From: Diploptera punctata | Lineage: Eukaryota; Arthropoda; Insecta; Blattodea; Blaberidae | Assembly (NCBI GenBank): GCA_030220185.1 | Contig: JASPKZ010010235.1 | Span: 1 to 64,000, forward strand | Length of the DNA: 64,000 nt | Reading direction: 5' to 3' | Shown here: positions 1-10,389 of the stretch, piece after piece | Numbering within the stretch: position 1 is the first letter of the stretch | Layout of the letters: the number at the start of each line of letters is the position of its first letter | Made by a program: the position numbers and the translations under genes | Notes under the pieces: generated by a model | Database searches by the model: none | Told to the model about the DNA's origin: nothing | The model's input: the letters and a program-made list of their open reading frames with translations, nothing else

Positions 1-322
1 TGTAAGATTGACAATTTATCACATTATTTCCACAATAAATTAATATTTACCGCGAATGCCTGATTTACAGTTATGTAACAACGTTAGGAATGCATTTCAT
101 TTCGCTACAACTAGGCCTGCACGTTGTGTAACTTTTAAGCCGTAACTAGAGTAACTTTAGGTTTTAACCGTTAAGAGTTATATTAATTTAAGGTTATTAA
201 ATATTTTCCTTGGAATTGAATTTTATGCATGTCTACTGTATACATATTTAAAAGTTAGTGGTTCACTGAACCCAGATCGTTGTGGAAGGGGTTTGCGAGT
301 CGAAAAAGGTTGGGAACCACTG
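1..322. mobile_element. hAT-like element, one end (runs off the window)
   Basis: The segment ends at 322 with the reverse complement of CAGTGGTTCCCAACC, a terminal inverted repeat typical of non-autonomous hAT elements, preceded by the usual 'cgcaaacccc'-type subterminal sequence on the complement. The other end is not seen and probably lies before position 1. No coding potential is visible. Orientation and the inner limit are uncertain. Confidence 0.5.
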
Positions 323-332
323 ATCTAAGCTA

Positions 333-583
333 TATCGCACGTTGGGAAGAAGAGGGCCACAAGTGTAAAAATGGCATAAATTGAGTGAAGACTACTATCT
401 GTTAGAAAAAATGGTTACAAATTTATTTCTTTATGACCACACGTGATGTGCAAGAAAATGGAGACCGGATAAATTTGTATCCATATCAAAAATTTAATTT
501 ACTATACCTTTTTAAATTTTGAATTGTGAATAACTCGAAACTAAACTTTTGCACTAGTGGCCGTCTTCTTCCAAGGTGCGATA
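333..583. mobile_element. 251-bp MITE with TA target duplication
   Basis: The two ends are inverted repeats of about 35 bp: TATCGCACGTTGGGAAGAAG on the left and TATCGCACCTTGGAAGAAGA on the complement of the right, each flanked by TA (331-332 and 584-585). The interior has no ORF. The TA duplication and short size suggest a mariner/Tc1-type non-autonomous element; the superfamily is inferred. Confidence 0.7.
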
Positions 584-987
584 TATGTTCACATACGCGC
601 ATGCACGTATATCCGAAGAAAGCGCAGAAAATAGCTGAAAATTGACATGAGAAGTTCCTATGGAAATAACCTTACATTCCATATTAAGAATACGTGAAGT
701 TGGAATATCGCTTTAAATGTTTTTTGTACACTTACGGGAATATGCTAAAACTAAATACATAATCTACATTGCTCTTAATTTTAAAACGCTAACCAAAATA
801 ACTCACCCTAACATTATATTTAAGTCATACCCCAAGAGTCATAAACTATCATTTGCTCTAAGTTTTTTTAATTTATAGACGCTTTAATATCTAAGGATAT
901 ATCGTTAGGAGTCCTTCGTTGTTATCATAAAGCTATTGTGTTGGTATTTTGTTGAATTAGAAATTGGTTTATTTAATTTTAAATGTA
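584..987. other. No recognisable feature
   Basis: AT-rich sequence between a MITE and the Tigger element. I see no ORF, RNA gene or repeat boundary. Confidence 0.5.
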
Positions 988-1472
988 CAGTAAAACTTGT
1001 TTAATTCGGAACGTGAATAATGCGGAAACCTGTCCAATGTGAACAAATTTATTGGTCCCGGCGAAATAATAGTAATTTTATGTTAGTTATTTTGTATAAA
1101 ACGGAATCTGTCCAACGCTGAAACGGAAGGATACTTCTACACAATTTATGAAAAAATGTTTATAAGGCGGAAAGACAGAGGGAAATAAATTAGTTTTCAC
1201 TTCATTGAATTCCCGTAGGCGAATTAACAGTAAGTGATGATTCCTGCCGCCAGCGCCGGGTGAAGTAGAGTTTCTACTTGTATCTGGAATTTTCTTTCGG
1301 CTTCGACTGCAAACCCGTTTTGCGAAATACAGGTTCGTTTAATAGATATTTGGCGTGTGACATCTGTCTTACAAATAACCAGTGCACTGTAAAATCTTAA
1401 ATTAGTTTAAGATCTGAGACTTATTGTGTACGTATATTTCACAGGTAGTGTTCTTGAATTTACAGAATAAAG

Positions 1473-1725
1473 ATGGTTAAATCGGATGTATCATTATCAT
1501 TAAACGAAAAAGTGAAAGTGATTGAATATAAAGGAAAACAAACTCTCAGTATGCGAAATAATGACTACATTTAAAAGTGGAAAAACCCAAGTTTGTGAGA
1601 TTTTAAAACACAAAGCCAGGCAGGGTTGCCAACACCCAACGAGAAAGGTGGCTAAAATTGAGTCCGAAAAATGGCTAGAAATAGCTAAAATGCAATTTGT
1701 ATCCGTGGAGGAAGCTGTATTTTAG
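1473..1725 (+). pseudogene. Tigger transposase N-terminus (CENP-B-like HTH)
   Basis: The ATG at 1473 opens a reading frame with LNEKVKVIEY, the usual start of the CENP-B N-terminal helix-turn-helix in pogo/Tigger transposases. A +1 frameshift near 1535 moves the homology into another frame, which continues LSVCEIMTTFKSGKTQVCEI and LKHKAR, the second half of that DNA-binding fold. The frame then ends at 1725, just before the SINE insertion. In intact relatives the domain is followed by a Tc5-type HTH and a DDE domain; here those parts lie after 4236. The conclusion that it is a decayed transposase rests on motif recognition and the flanking terminal repeats. Confidence 0.8.
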
Positions 1726-1797
1726 AAATTTAGATTGTGGATACCAATCTGTAGCTCTGCAATACTTTTTCTTTTCGCTATTGGAATTTGCTGCAAT

Positions 1798-2149
1798 TAT
1801 AATATAGTGGTCCACCGCGTGATATCGAGGTAGCGCGCTACCTTGTCACGCAGCCGGTCCGCATTCGATTCCCAGTCGGGACAGGCTCCTAGGTGAGGTT
1901 TTTTTCGGGGTTTTTCCTCACCTGTAAGACAAATTTCAGCAAGCTTAGGGCCCAACGATCCCCGAAAATCATCCGGCCATCATCACATCCTTATCATTAA
2001 CATCATCATCCATTACTGGTGTGGAAAACAAACGGGAAGCTACCACACCTACAATTCCCTAGTAAAGTTGCAAAGCATAGCATGAAAATGCTATGATTAC
2101 AGTGAAAGACCTGCCCTCGGGCAGAATTACTATGGATGTATAATGTAGT
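1798..2149 (+). mobile_element. SINE family A, with 11-bp target duplication
   Basis: A tRNA-like head (box B 'cattcgattcc' near 1862) is followed by a conserved body ending in 'ctgccctcgggcag'. It is flanked by 'tataatatagt' (1798-1808) and 'tataatgtagt' (2139-2149), so the SINE itself is 1809-2138. The same family recurs at 10890-11209 (+), 8230-8336 (-) and 59346-59632 (-). Confidence 0.85.
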
Positions 2150-2474
2150 AACTAAATTATGAATATCAAGTCTAGTTTAAGAAATAAATATTCTTACAAC
2201 GAAATATTCTGTAATTCTGAATTTTAAAAACATTTATTTAATTTCTTTCTCTTTAAGTTTATCTAAGTTACATTTTTTATTCTATTCTCACCAGAAATTA
2301 TATTTATGTGTGATATTCTTTGTTTATACCTTACTCTCACTAAAAAAGTGGTGGTTTGAATCACTATCTACCCCATCACATGTATATTTAAAACTGTATA
2401 CTTTATCCTGTTCTGTATTGATACATAATCTTTGGGTGTGTTCTTCTTTGGAAAGAATGTACTCATTTGCTCTC

Positions 2475-2532
<58 letters not shown>

Positions 2533-3109
2533 CTGTGGCAAAAGATATTATATAAATCAGTTATTATTACAGAATTTATAATAGACAATTAAACTGTAAA
2601 ACAAATGGCTAGAAGTAGCTAAGAAAATATGACAAATGGCCAGAAAAGCTATTAGTAGTTTTTTCACAAACTTGTAGCTACTTAGGTTTTCAAAATGGCC
2701 AAATCTAGCCACAAAATGGCTAAATTGGCAACACTCTAGCCAGCTGTGTGAGTTTTTTGCGCTATTGCACATGTGCTGGTAACTAGTGTTCTCAATCTCA
2801 ACTAAACGGTAATACTGGTATATAATAACCACGTGTTTTGGAACTCGTAATAAACATTGTTATTTTATTTAACTGCACATGTTATTACATTTGTTAAAGT
2901 TAAGTTGAAATTTAAAAAATGAAGAAGTGTTTCTATGTGGTAAAAAGTCTAATGTGCTTAATTTCAATCATATATCATTTCTTAAGTGTATATCAATGTT
3001 AAAGTTTCGCAGCAAAATATATATATATATAAGTACCATGATATTTTATTATCAGTAGAATCTACAAAGGATTGTGTGGTTATTACACGGACTGCCTAAA
3101 AATTACAGT
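2150..3109. other. Tigger interior: CT microsatellite, no gene
   Basis: Interior of the Tigger element. It holds a (CT)n run at about 2470-2530 and a short (AT)n at 3017-3032. Short phrases resembling 1650-1700 ('aaatggctag', 'gtagctaa') recur at 2600-2740, partly inverted. The small ORFs here carry no motif I know. Confidence 0.5.
2468..2530. repeat. (CT)n microsatellite
   Basis: Nearly pure CT dinucleotide run interrupted by a few extra Cs. Confidence 0.97.
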
Positions 3110-3747
3110 TTTAAAACAAAAGGGGGGCACGCCGTAGCGTAGTGGTTAAGGCACTGAGCTACAAGCCAGAGGGTCGAGGGTTCAAGTCCCGTTGGGTTCA
3201 GGGTTTTTAAACTGACCCAAACCCTCTGGTGGCACTATGGCCCTGGGGTCGACTCAGCCTCTAACGTAAATGAGTACCAGACGCTTGTTCTGGGGGTAAA
3301 GGCGGCCGTCACGCAGGGCTGACAACCCGGCTGACATAAAGTGCCGACTGTCTAGAAAAAGTGGGAGCCCTAACCTCCTACTACCCAAGGGCCTCCGGGT
3401 CTTTTTGTGGGATCACTTTACTCTGGGGGCACGCCGTAGCGTAGTGGTTAAGCACTGAGCTACAAGCCGGAGGGTCGAGGGTTCAAGTCCCGTTGGGGTC
3501 AGGATTTTTAAACTGACCCAAACCCTCTGGCGGCACTATGGCCCTGGGGTCGACTCAGCCTCTAACGGAAATGAGTACCAGACGCTTGTTCTGGGGGTAA
3601 AGGCGGCCGTCACGCAGGGCTGACAACCCGGCTGACATAAAGTGCCGATTGTCTAGAAAAAGTGGGAGCCTTAACCTCCTACTACCCCAAGGGCCTCCGG
3701 GCCTGTTGTGGGATCACTTTACTTTTACTTTACTTTAAAACAAAAGG
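3110..3747 (+). mobile_element. SINE family B, head-to-tail dimer with one target duplication
   Basis: Two near-identical monomers (3124-3424 and 3425-3733) share a tRNA-like head: box A 'tagcgtagtgg', box B 'ggttcaagtcc'. Both fit the Pol III promoter consensus. The pair is bounded by one 14-bp duplication, 'tttaaaacaaaagg', at 3110-3123 and 3734-3747; no duplication separates the monomers. The tail is a short run of 'cttta'-type repeats. Other copies of the family lie at 33377-33670 (+), 33690-33812 (-) and 38850-39234 (-). Confidence 0.88.
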
Positions 3748-4235
3748 ATAAGCAAGAATTTGAAGATTTTTGTCTGACGAGTGAGGTAGAGCGCTCTCTT
3801 TCACTCTAATGTATCTTTAACAGTTAGCAACCCTTATTTGCGGCCACTTTTACAGAGGCAGAGGCATTCTATCAGGCAAAAAAAAAAAATAGTTTTAATT
3901 TAATATATAAGAGGAGTATGTACGTCATGACGTATAAATGTAACAAAGTAATACCTGTTTACACCTGGCTGCGAGAAGGTTACGGCCAAGTGTGCATGGC
4001 AACCAAAAATTTTCAAGCTCTATACATCGATTTCTGCTAACTGGATTATAATTTGTTTTAATAACAAGTGAATCAAATTATTGTGAATAAATAAACTAAT
4101 TATATTTTAATTAAACATACTGGCGGCCAAATTTTAATAGGCAACTCAGCAAAAGTGTATTCACTTATTCACAATTTTATGAAAGAAATAAATGTTGTTC
4201 ATACACTCGATGAACGCAGTATTCTTGCAGCCGGA

Positions 4236-4510
4236 TCTTAGACTATATGAAATAACGATTTCAAGGCATCTTCAGGTTGGTTTGTGGACAGTTTTAAAAG
4301 ACGACACAATGTAGTGTGGAATGAAATTCGCGGTGGATTCAAAAGATGTGGACGAAAGTACAGTTAGTGAGCGGAAACCGAAACTGCATACTTTAATTTC
4401 AAGATACGCGCCGAAGAGACATTTTAACGCTGACGAAACGGGACTGTTTTTTTTTTCGCGCGTTACCGTCGAAGTCGCTCGTACATAGCCTACTATACTT
4501 CACTTTCCAA
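4236..4510 (+). pseudogene. Tigger transposase fragment (Tc5-type HTH and start of DDE domain)
   Basis: From 4260 the translation gives FKASSGWFVDSFKRRHNV, a recognisable Tc5-type helix-turn-helix. After a frameshift near 4335 it continues KLHTLISRYAP and then FNADETGLFF at 4423-4452, where the D is the first catalytic aspartate of the pogo/Tigger DDE domain. A second shift in the poly-T run restores RALPSKSLVHS. Little DDE sequence remains before the terminal repeat, so the second and third acidic residues are lost. With the fragment at 1473-1725 this is one broken transposase gene, interrupted by about 2.5 kb of later insertions and divergent sequence. Confidence 0.85.
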
Positions 4511-4665
4511 CGGCAGCGGAACTAAAATTAATCCAAGGTACGTAAAAAAGACATATACGGCACTCTATAATCGAAGGTTTGTTAATCATGTTTTTTATAA
4601 TGCGAAATTTTGTCTAATGCGGAAAAAATTGGTCCATGTGATTCCGCTTTGAACACGTTTTACTG

Positions 4666-5175
4666 TATTTTGAAGTATAATTTCGATTAAATGAATATCG
4701 GCAATAAAGTTCCAAATCAGTCTTGACAACAGATGAACTAAATTCCCACCAACATGTCTAAGATAATGAAACCTGAGACCTCCAGTAACTTAAAAAAAGC
4801 GTACGAATGCAATTCTACTATACCTGAACATGTTTATATCGATCTGAAGGGGAGTGAGATGCCCCGGATCTCCTAGGCGACGTGTGGGGTGTAGCACCTT
4901 TACTAACTGACCACAGTATTAATAATATTAATATTCTTCTTCGTCATCATCCAGGGATTAAGCCTGTTGCCTCGTTCCAGTTTCATGAAAGCTAGAATTG
5001 TTAAAATTGTTCAGACCATCTTCCTCGTGGTTTATACTTTAGCAATTTTGAAATATTTCTTCTAATATTAATCTATTTCATAAAATGAAAAAGTCCGTCA
5101 CATAGGAACTGCGTAAAATAAACGAATTCTTGAACAAGTCAAATTAATGGACTCACTATGCTGGTTTATGGAATA
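4666..5175. other. No recognisable gene
   Basis: AT-rich spacer between two Tigger-like elements. A 'cttcttcgtcatcatcc' stretch near 4935 resembles the trinucleotide-rich tails of local LINEs, but nothing else supports that. Confidence 0.45.
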
Positions 5176-6053
5176 CAGTATAAACACCTTTTTCACGGTT
5201 GCGTTATTCGTGTTTTCATTATTCGCGGATAAAAAATGGCGATACAGTTCCTGTATTCGCGGATAAAAATGTCTTTATTCGCGCAGTCGGGCGGTATATC
5301 AGAAGGAGTAATATCATTTTTGAACGCATGGCAACTTTTTTTTACTGCAAGCTCGTTCCAAGCGGCTTTTCAAAAAAGCGGGTCAAACCTATGGGACAAT
5401 TAGATATCAAAGTAAACAAACCTTATTGTCACTAAGCCTAAAGTTCGTTGTTAAAAGTCGCCGCCGCCGTATTTCACGTGACCTGTGTCCGTTGATAAGT
5501 GCCCGCCCTAGCCACAATCAACTAGTCATTCGTTGCAATAATTTTGATTGTATAATACGTGTCTCTTCTGATATGTCGTCAATTTAGTAAAAGGGAAGAA
5601 AAACAGTTCCGAAGCGGTAAAAAGTACTGTTTTCGCTTAAAGTATAAAAATAAATGTTTGACCGTTTACGCATTGGCGAGTTGCTTGCATCTATATCACG
5701 GTGTTTCAATAATAATGAATCAAGTGTATGATTCATCAAGACATCCAAAGATAAACAAGGAATTATATCGCCGAATTCACAGCTGAATATCAATCTGAAT
5801 TGAAAGGCCTTTTAAAAGCGACAAAACATGTAAAAATTACAGGCTTAAAGCACCTTGTCTAAGTCTGACAGTAATAATTAATTGTAATTGTTAAAAATAT
5901 CTCATTAAAATTGATTTTTGTTGATCATTTATTTTATTTAGAACATTGGAACGTATCCCTATATACCCATACAAATTACCATTCCATATTCGCGGTTTCT
6001 GTATTCGCGGCATATTTGAGGAACATATCCCCCGTAAATAAGGAGCTTTTATG
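5176..6053 (+). mobile_element. Degenerate Tigger-like element
   Basis: The left end reads CAGTATAAACACC after 'ta'. Subterminal blocks repeat 'attcgcgg' at both ends (5190-5285 and 5975-6012), followed on the right by 'aacatatcccccg', a common 3' subterminal phrase of one Tigger group. The right terminal repeat ('ggagcttttatgg') is only a poor match to the left. An internal HTH relic (5675-5786) supports the call. Confidence 0.55.
5675..5786 (+). pseudogene. CENP-B-type HTH relic of a Tigger transposase
   Basis: Translation from 5675 gives GELLASISRCFNNNESSV, a stop, then FIKTSKDKQGI. This resembles the recognition-helix region of Tigger/jerky-type transposases (pattern G..(V/L)A.I.R.FN.NESTVR.IKK). 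The in-frame stop and missing flanks mark it as dead. It lies centrally in the degenerate Tigger-like element, in the orientation expected from the element ends. Confidence 0.6.
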
Positions 6054-6309
6054 GAATATTTATTTATTTTTTAAATTGGAGAGTCTTGCTTGCTTTTTTG
6101 TGACGGCAATAATGCACTTCCAGTGTGCCCATTCTGACAAGGTAATGGTTGTCGTAACCTGAACAACGCCTGATACATCATTTGAAAGTACGCAAGAAAT
6201 AGTAGAAAATCACCAAGTTTTAGGTGCAATGGATGAGAAATTATACCAAACAACACTAAAATAGAAACTCAACTATGCACATTGCTGTGAACGCATTTGA
6301 AGGAAATAT

Positions 6310-6717
6310 TCAAACAATTCCCTGTTTAATTGTTGTTTCAATTATTTTGTAGGGACAGCAGGTTTTGTAGGTTGCTTTGTCAAAGTATTGTACGCGTCTG
6401 CCACGTATCCTACTTGAATTTTGGTTCGCATCGTCTTTGGTGATGGTGCGTATAAAGAATTGCTGCTGCTTACGTGACGTGACGATTGTTGCTGGTGATA
6501 CGTTGGGGTTCATCTCCAAAGTCACTGTCTGTGTTCTCGTCACTGTCAGACGATAATAATAATCATGGACAAGTGTATGCACCCCTTCCACAATTAGGTC
6601 CTCCTCAAACAATTCCATCTTTATGTGATCAAATTTCATAAGATCCACTTGGCTTGGCGTTGCCTGTGATAGGCCGAAGAAATCTGCCAATATTTTTACT
6701 ACAATTGCTGGATTCAT
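6310..6717 (-). CDS. Unidentified ORF of 135 codons
   Basis: An uninterrupted frame from ATG at 6717 to a stop at 6310. It is among the longer frames here not explained by a known repeat. The product is predicted soluble: no signal peptide or membrane segment is evident; it begins MNPAIVVKILADFFGLSQ, has an acidic middle and a basic C-terminal third (RIRGRRVQYFDKATYKT). I do not recognise the family. Nearby elements are all transposon relics, so it may be a fragment of a mobile-element protein, a decayed exon, or chance. There is no visible promoter or splice context that decides this. Confidence 0.25.
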   Translation of the reverse strand: MNPAIVVKILADFFGLSQATPSQVDLMKFDHIKMELFEEDLIVEGVHTLVHDYYYRLTVTRTQTVTLEMNPNVSPATIVTSRKQQQFFIRTITKDDANQNSSRIRGRRVQYFDKATYKTCCPYKIIETTIKQGIV

Positions 6718-7257
6718 GGTTTCTATTGTAGTTTTTGTAACAACAAAAATCTTTTTATAGCTACTTTCTGGAAAGAAAAGAAATGAATGCCGTGGTTAAA
6801 ATAGTTTAACATTGCAGTATAACAACCATAGTAGTACATGTACAGGGAAACCGAAGTGTTCATGTATATGACTATAGCATCACTACCTGTTGTCCATTGC
6901 ACATTGAAGTTTGTACATCAACTGTTCTGATATTCTTGTTTACAAAGTGCATATTGTAATTTCCCAACCAGAGACAACTATTTGTCCTATATTGAGGCAT
7001 TATTTCCCTGTGAGGCTAATTACTTTTGATGCTTGCTGTTTAGGGTTTCTTTTATATTTTTTCCTACCTACATGGCGTTGTTGGAAAATTATGGTGTTTT
7101 ATTATGATGTTGTAATATTCGCTAAATAGTCACTCCAAATCCAATGCGAGGTTGAGTTTTTCGTTAGAACAAAATCACTCTAGATTTTGTCGCTCATGAT
7201 TTTTGTCAGAAAAACACAACCTCTTGTTAAATTACTGTTGATAATTATAACACTATT
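6718..7257. other. No recognisable feature
   Basis: AT-rich spacer. Short ORFs on both strands lack motifs. Confidence 0.45.
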
Positions 7258-7330
7258 ATCCCGATCGAGGATCGAATCCTGGCCAGCTGCGTACGAGGCA
7301 GTGACGCTATCCAATGACCACAGCGGTGAA
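7258..7330 (-). mobile_element. tRNA-like SINE head, truncated
   Basis: On the minus strand the segment reads 'caccgctgtggtcattgg' and then box B 'ggattcgatcct', like the head of SINE family A but diverged. The body is missing. It abuts the Helitron at 7337. Confidence 0.55.
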
Positions 7331-7336
7331 CCCAAA

Positions 7337-8449
7337 TCTAATATATAAAAATGAATGTTTATTTGTTTGTTCGTACTTTATGCGCGGCCATACCGTTGAT
7401 CCGATTGTGATGGGTTTTTTTTTTTGCAAAATATTCAGGAGATTCCCGGGATGAACATAGGCTATGAGAGAGTTGAGATACTCAACACCTATACCCTTAA
7501 AAACACCCTTTTAGTGAAAAACGTGAAAAAGTCCCTTTTTACCCTTAAATGGCTTACATGCCTAAGCCTTAACAAATACACAAAGTTAATGTACACAGAA
7601 TTGAATATCTAAAAAAAAAACTCTACAAAAAGTTCAGGACAGCATATGTTTATCTTTTACAGATAACACACAATAGCCATTCTTGTCTTTCATTGATGCC
7701 AAGGAGATCGGGATAAGTAGATTCCCGGGCAAGCATGTGCTGCCATACCATTCATCCGATTGTCATGGGGCTTTTTGCAAAATGTTCAGGATTTTCCCGG
7801 GAAGGTTATGGGTTATAAGAGAGTTTTAATGCTCAAGCCATTCACCCTTAAATATCACCTTCTGCAGTGAAAAAAGTGAGAAAACTTCGCTTTTTGTAAG
7901 CTTAAATGGCTTACGCTGCCTAAACCATAACAAATATACAAAATTATTGTACATAGAATTGAATATCTCAGAAAAAACTCTACAGAAAAGTCCGCGACAG
8001 CATATGTTTATCTTTTAAGTATAACTCTCAATAACCATATTTATCTTTCATTGATGCCAAGAAGATGGGGATAAGTAGATTCCCGGGCAAGTATAGCAGC
8101 GCACGGCGGGTATTCTTTCATGGATGACTCAAAATAACGAATTTTGTCTTTCAACTCATTATGCCAAGTACATCGGGATGCGTAGATTCCCGGGCGGGGT
8201 ATCTAAAAATAATAACGATTCTATTCTATTCTATAGTGTCCTGCCTGAGGGCTGGTCTTTCACTGCAATCACAGCATTTTAATGCTATGCTTTGCAACTT
8301 TACTAGGGAATTATAAGTGTGGTAGATTCCCGTTCATTTCCACAATAATATCGATACAATTTATACCTATTTTTCCTTTTACTTATTCAATTAAATGCAA
8401 AAACACATAATTTATTTAGGTGTAGTAGCACACGCCGGGTATTAGCTAG
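7337..8449 (+). mobile_element. Non-autonomous Helitron with internal tandem units
   Basis: The 5' end is A|TCTAATATATAAAAATG and the 3' end GGGTATTAGCTAG|T, matching the Helitron rule of insertion between A and T with TC and CTRR termini. The interior holds two direct repeats of about 360 bp (about 7380-7738 and 7739-8100), each with 'cataccgtt(g/c)atccgattg' near the start and 'agtagattcccgggc' near the end, and a third partial unit to about 8205. A family-A SINE fragment is inserted at about 8230-8336. No Rep/helicase coding is present. A related element runs in the other direction at 30780-31892. Confidence 0.8.
8230..8336 (-). mobile_element. SINE family A, 3' fragment inside the Helitron
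   Basis: Matches the complement of the family-A 3' body ('gcctgagggctggtctttca', 'ttccctagtaaagttgcaa' on the complement). The tRNA-like head is absent. Confidence 0.75.
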
Positions 8450-8879
8450 TAATCGAATAAAAAGTAAAACATTTTTCGAACAATTATTTCATATTTAATT
8501 TGGCAGAAACAAATAATTAAAAATAATTTCTATCCTGCTTCATGTACATGTAATTAATCATGCGTTTACCGTATTACGTAATGCAATTAGACTGTGTTTA
8601 GTTCGCGTGAGCTGTATCATTGAAGCTGATCTCATGAGATAATTAGCTCTGTAAATATTGATAAATGCTACTACCATTTCATAACGAATAGGAATTAATT
8701 TGCTTGCTCTCTCATTAAATATAGGAACTTAGTCCAAGTCTATTTACAAAATTAAAAAAAAAAACACATAATTTCAAATGATATATAATGTTTAATCACA
8801 TTTCATTTACTGACTGAGAATCTTTAAAAGTGGCGGTGGGGGTAGAGGTGACATCGGCTACAGTAGTTAATATAATAGT

Positions 8880-9522
8880 ATTATCATAAGTAATTCCACG
8901 AGTGATTTCGAATTTATCTAGAGGATTTGGAAATCAAGAGTGGCATTTGTTAGGACTATTTAACGAATAAAATTAAGCTGTTTACTCACAAATCATTATT
9001 TTTAAATATAGTTATATTAAAATATTAATATATTTAATGTAAACGGTGATTTTTGAAAACAAATGAGAAATGTTTGGTTATGTTTCATTTGTACATCACA
9101 GCAACTTGATCATACTATTTACTGCCAAATAGGATCGCAACATAGTAAGAATGCAAAACAGTGGAAAAACGACACTTAAATTGTATATTATAACCAACAT
9201 TTTAGGTTATTAATTCACTTTTTTAGTAAACAACTCAGTAAAATCATTGTTTAAAAACACAATTATTGAACACACAATTATCAAATGTGTAGGTCGAATG
9301 AATCTGTTCATTATTTATTATATTCAGCGTATTTGTTAGAGAGTCAGTCACTGCAAAATAATGCTCTGACCAGTTCAGAAAATTAAAAAGGAGTTTTCTT
9401 TATTTTAGTAATCACAATTCGATAGTTATCGAGGTGAAACGCGACTATGATTGGTTGTAAAACAAAATTCATTGAAACTGAATGGTAATTGACTGGCATT
9501 TGGGGCGTGAGTTAAATAGTCA
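8880..9522 (-). mobile_element. Hairpin-ended repeat, copy 1 (Helentron/HINE-like)
   Basis: Read on the minus strand the element starts TGACTATTTAACTCACGCC at 9522. The inverse of that start lies at 8954-8963, just before a terminal palindrome with stems 'ggaaatcaagagtggca' (8929-8945) and its degraded partner (8893-8908), and it ends at 'ttatgat' near 8880. A start mirrored just inside a 3' hairpin is the arrangement described for Helentron-associated elements such as Drosophila INE-1. Two more copies are at 27376-27935 and 50347-50939. No ORF. Confidence 0.6.
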
Positions 9523-9769
9523 TCGGAATACCTTCAATAACGACCGGCATATGAAGGAAAACTGATATCGATAGAACGGTTGCAATATATAAATTTAAGA
9601 GATCAGATCATCATAGGATGTTTTATTTTCTCTTATTTCCCTCAGAAGAAGAAGACTGAATCTGAGATTGACAAAAATAAAACTATTGTTTTTATTATGA
9701 ATTTTTTCTACCCTACAGTAGTTTTTCTACGGCCTAAAGTAATTTTATTCTTCCAAAAAGTTCTGTCTT

Positions 9770-9935
9770 GCGCGTCTTCTTCCGTCAATTTCATTTATTC
9801 CTACTCCTCATGATCCCAATCGTCCATTATTCCTGTAGGGTTTCTCTTCTCCTTCTGGCATCAGCATTCCATTCCAAAATCACTTTCGAAATTCTGTCTT
9901 CTCACGATATTTTAACATGTCAAAACCATTTTAAT
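9770..9935 (-). pseudogene. LINE reverse transcriptase C-terminal relic
   Basis: The minus strand encodes, with shifts, KWF.HVK, then EDRISKVILEWNADARRRR and MIG. This is the basic tail that follows the RT domain in many insect LINEs (W.GH(V/I).RM.E.R..K..L.W...GRR..GRP). The same relic type is at 60285-60490, in better condition. No RT core is left. Confidence 0.5.
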
Positions 9936-10389
9936 TTTCATTCGATTGTTCGAAAAATGTTCTTATCCACTTTCATCATAAAACTATTAACAATTTTTAA
10001 ATAAATGAAAATTTATTTATCTATTTATTTATTTAACTAATTTACCCAGATAGGATCTGTCAAAAGTGACAAAGTACGCGGTATACCTGACGATAGGGAA
10101 TGAAAATATTAAAACATTAGATAATATAGAGACAATACATATTTGTTTTGAATTTATGTACTTTGTAAAATTGTTGTTGTAGCTGACATTATATATATAT
10201 ATACTTCTAAAGCAAAGGAAAATGTATATCAAAGATATTTAAGTTCTATGAAAAATGAAGATTATCAAAGTTGTAGCATACTTAAAAGAAATGTTTAAGC
10301 AGAAGTCAGGAAAAATGTGGAATAAGGTATGTGGAGAAATTGAGCATACAGTAGGCCTACGTTATACGAAGTCAGGCCAAGCATGAAGG
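9936..10389. other. No recognisable gene
   Basis: AT-rich spacer with a short (AT)n at about 10191-10203. Confidence 0.45.

Larger units (their letters stand above)
988..4665 (+). mobile_element. Tigger/pogo-like DNA transposon with nested SINEs
   Basis: The left end begins CAGTAAAACTTGTTTAATTC and the right end, on the complement, CAGTAAAACGTGTTCAAAGC; both are flanked by TA (986-987 and 4666-4667), the expected pogo/Tigger target duplication. Both ends carry the 'aatgcgga' subterminal motif seen in Tigger ends. Inside are a CENP-B-type DNA-binding fragment (1473-1725) and a DDE transposase fragment (4236-4510) in the same orientation. Between them lie a SINE at 1809-2138, a CT microsatellite and a SINE dimer at 3124-3733, which account for much of the length. 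The transposase is frameshifted and lacks most of its catalytic domain, so the copy is dead. Confidence 0.88.

Noticed and set aside
2310..2555. 81-codon ORF ending in a serine-leucine run
   Set aside because: The C-terminal half is translation of the CT microsatellite.
3124..3733. Functional tRNA genes at SINE heads (boxes A and B)
   Set aside because: No cloverleaf or acceptor stem; each head continues into a SINE body with target duplications.
5190..6012. 'attcgcgg' blocks taken as simple terminal inverted repeats
   Set aside because: They are in the same orientation at both ends; only the outermost bases are inverted, and poorly. The Tigger call rests on the subterminal style and the HTH relic.
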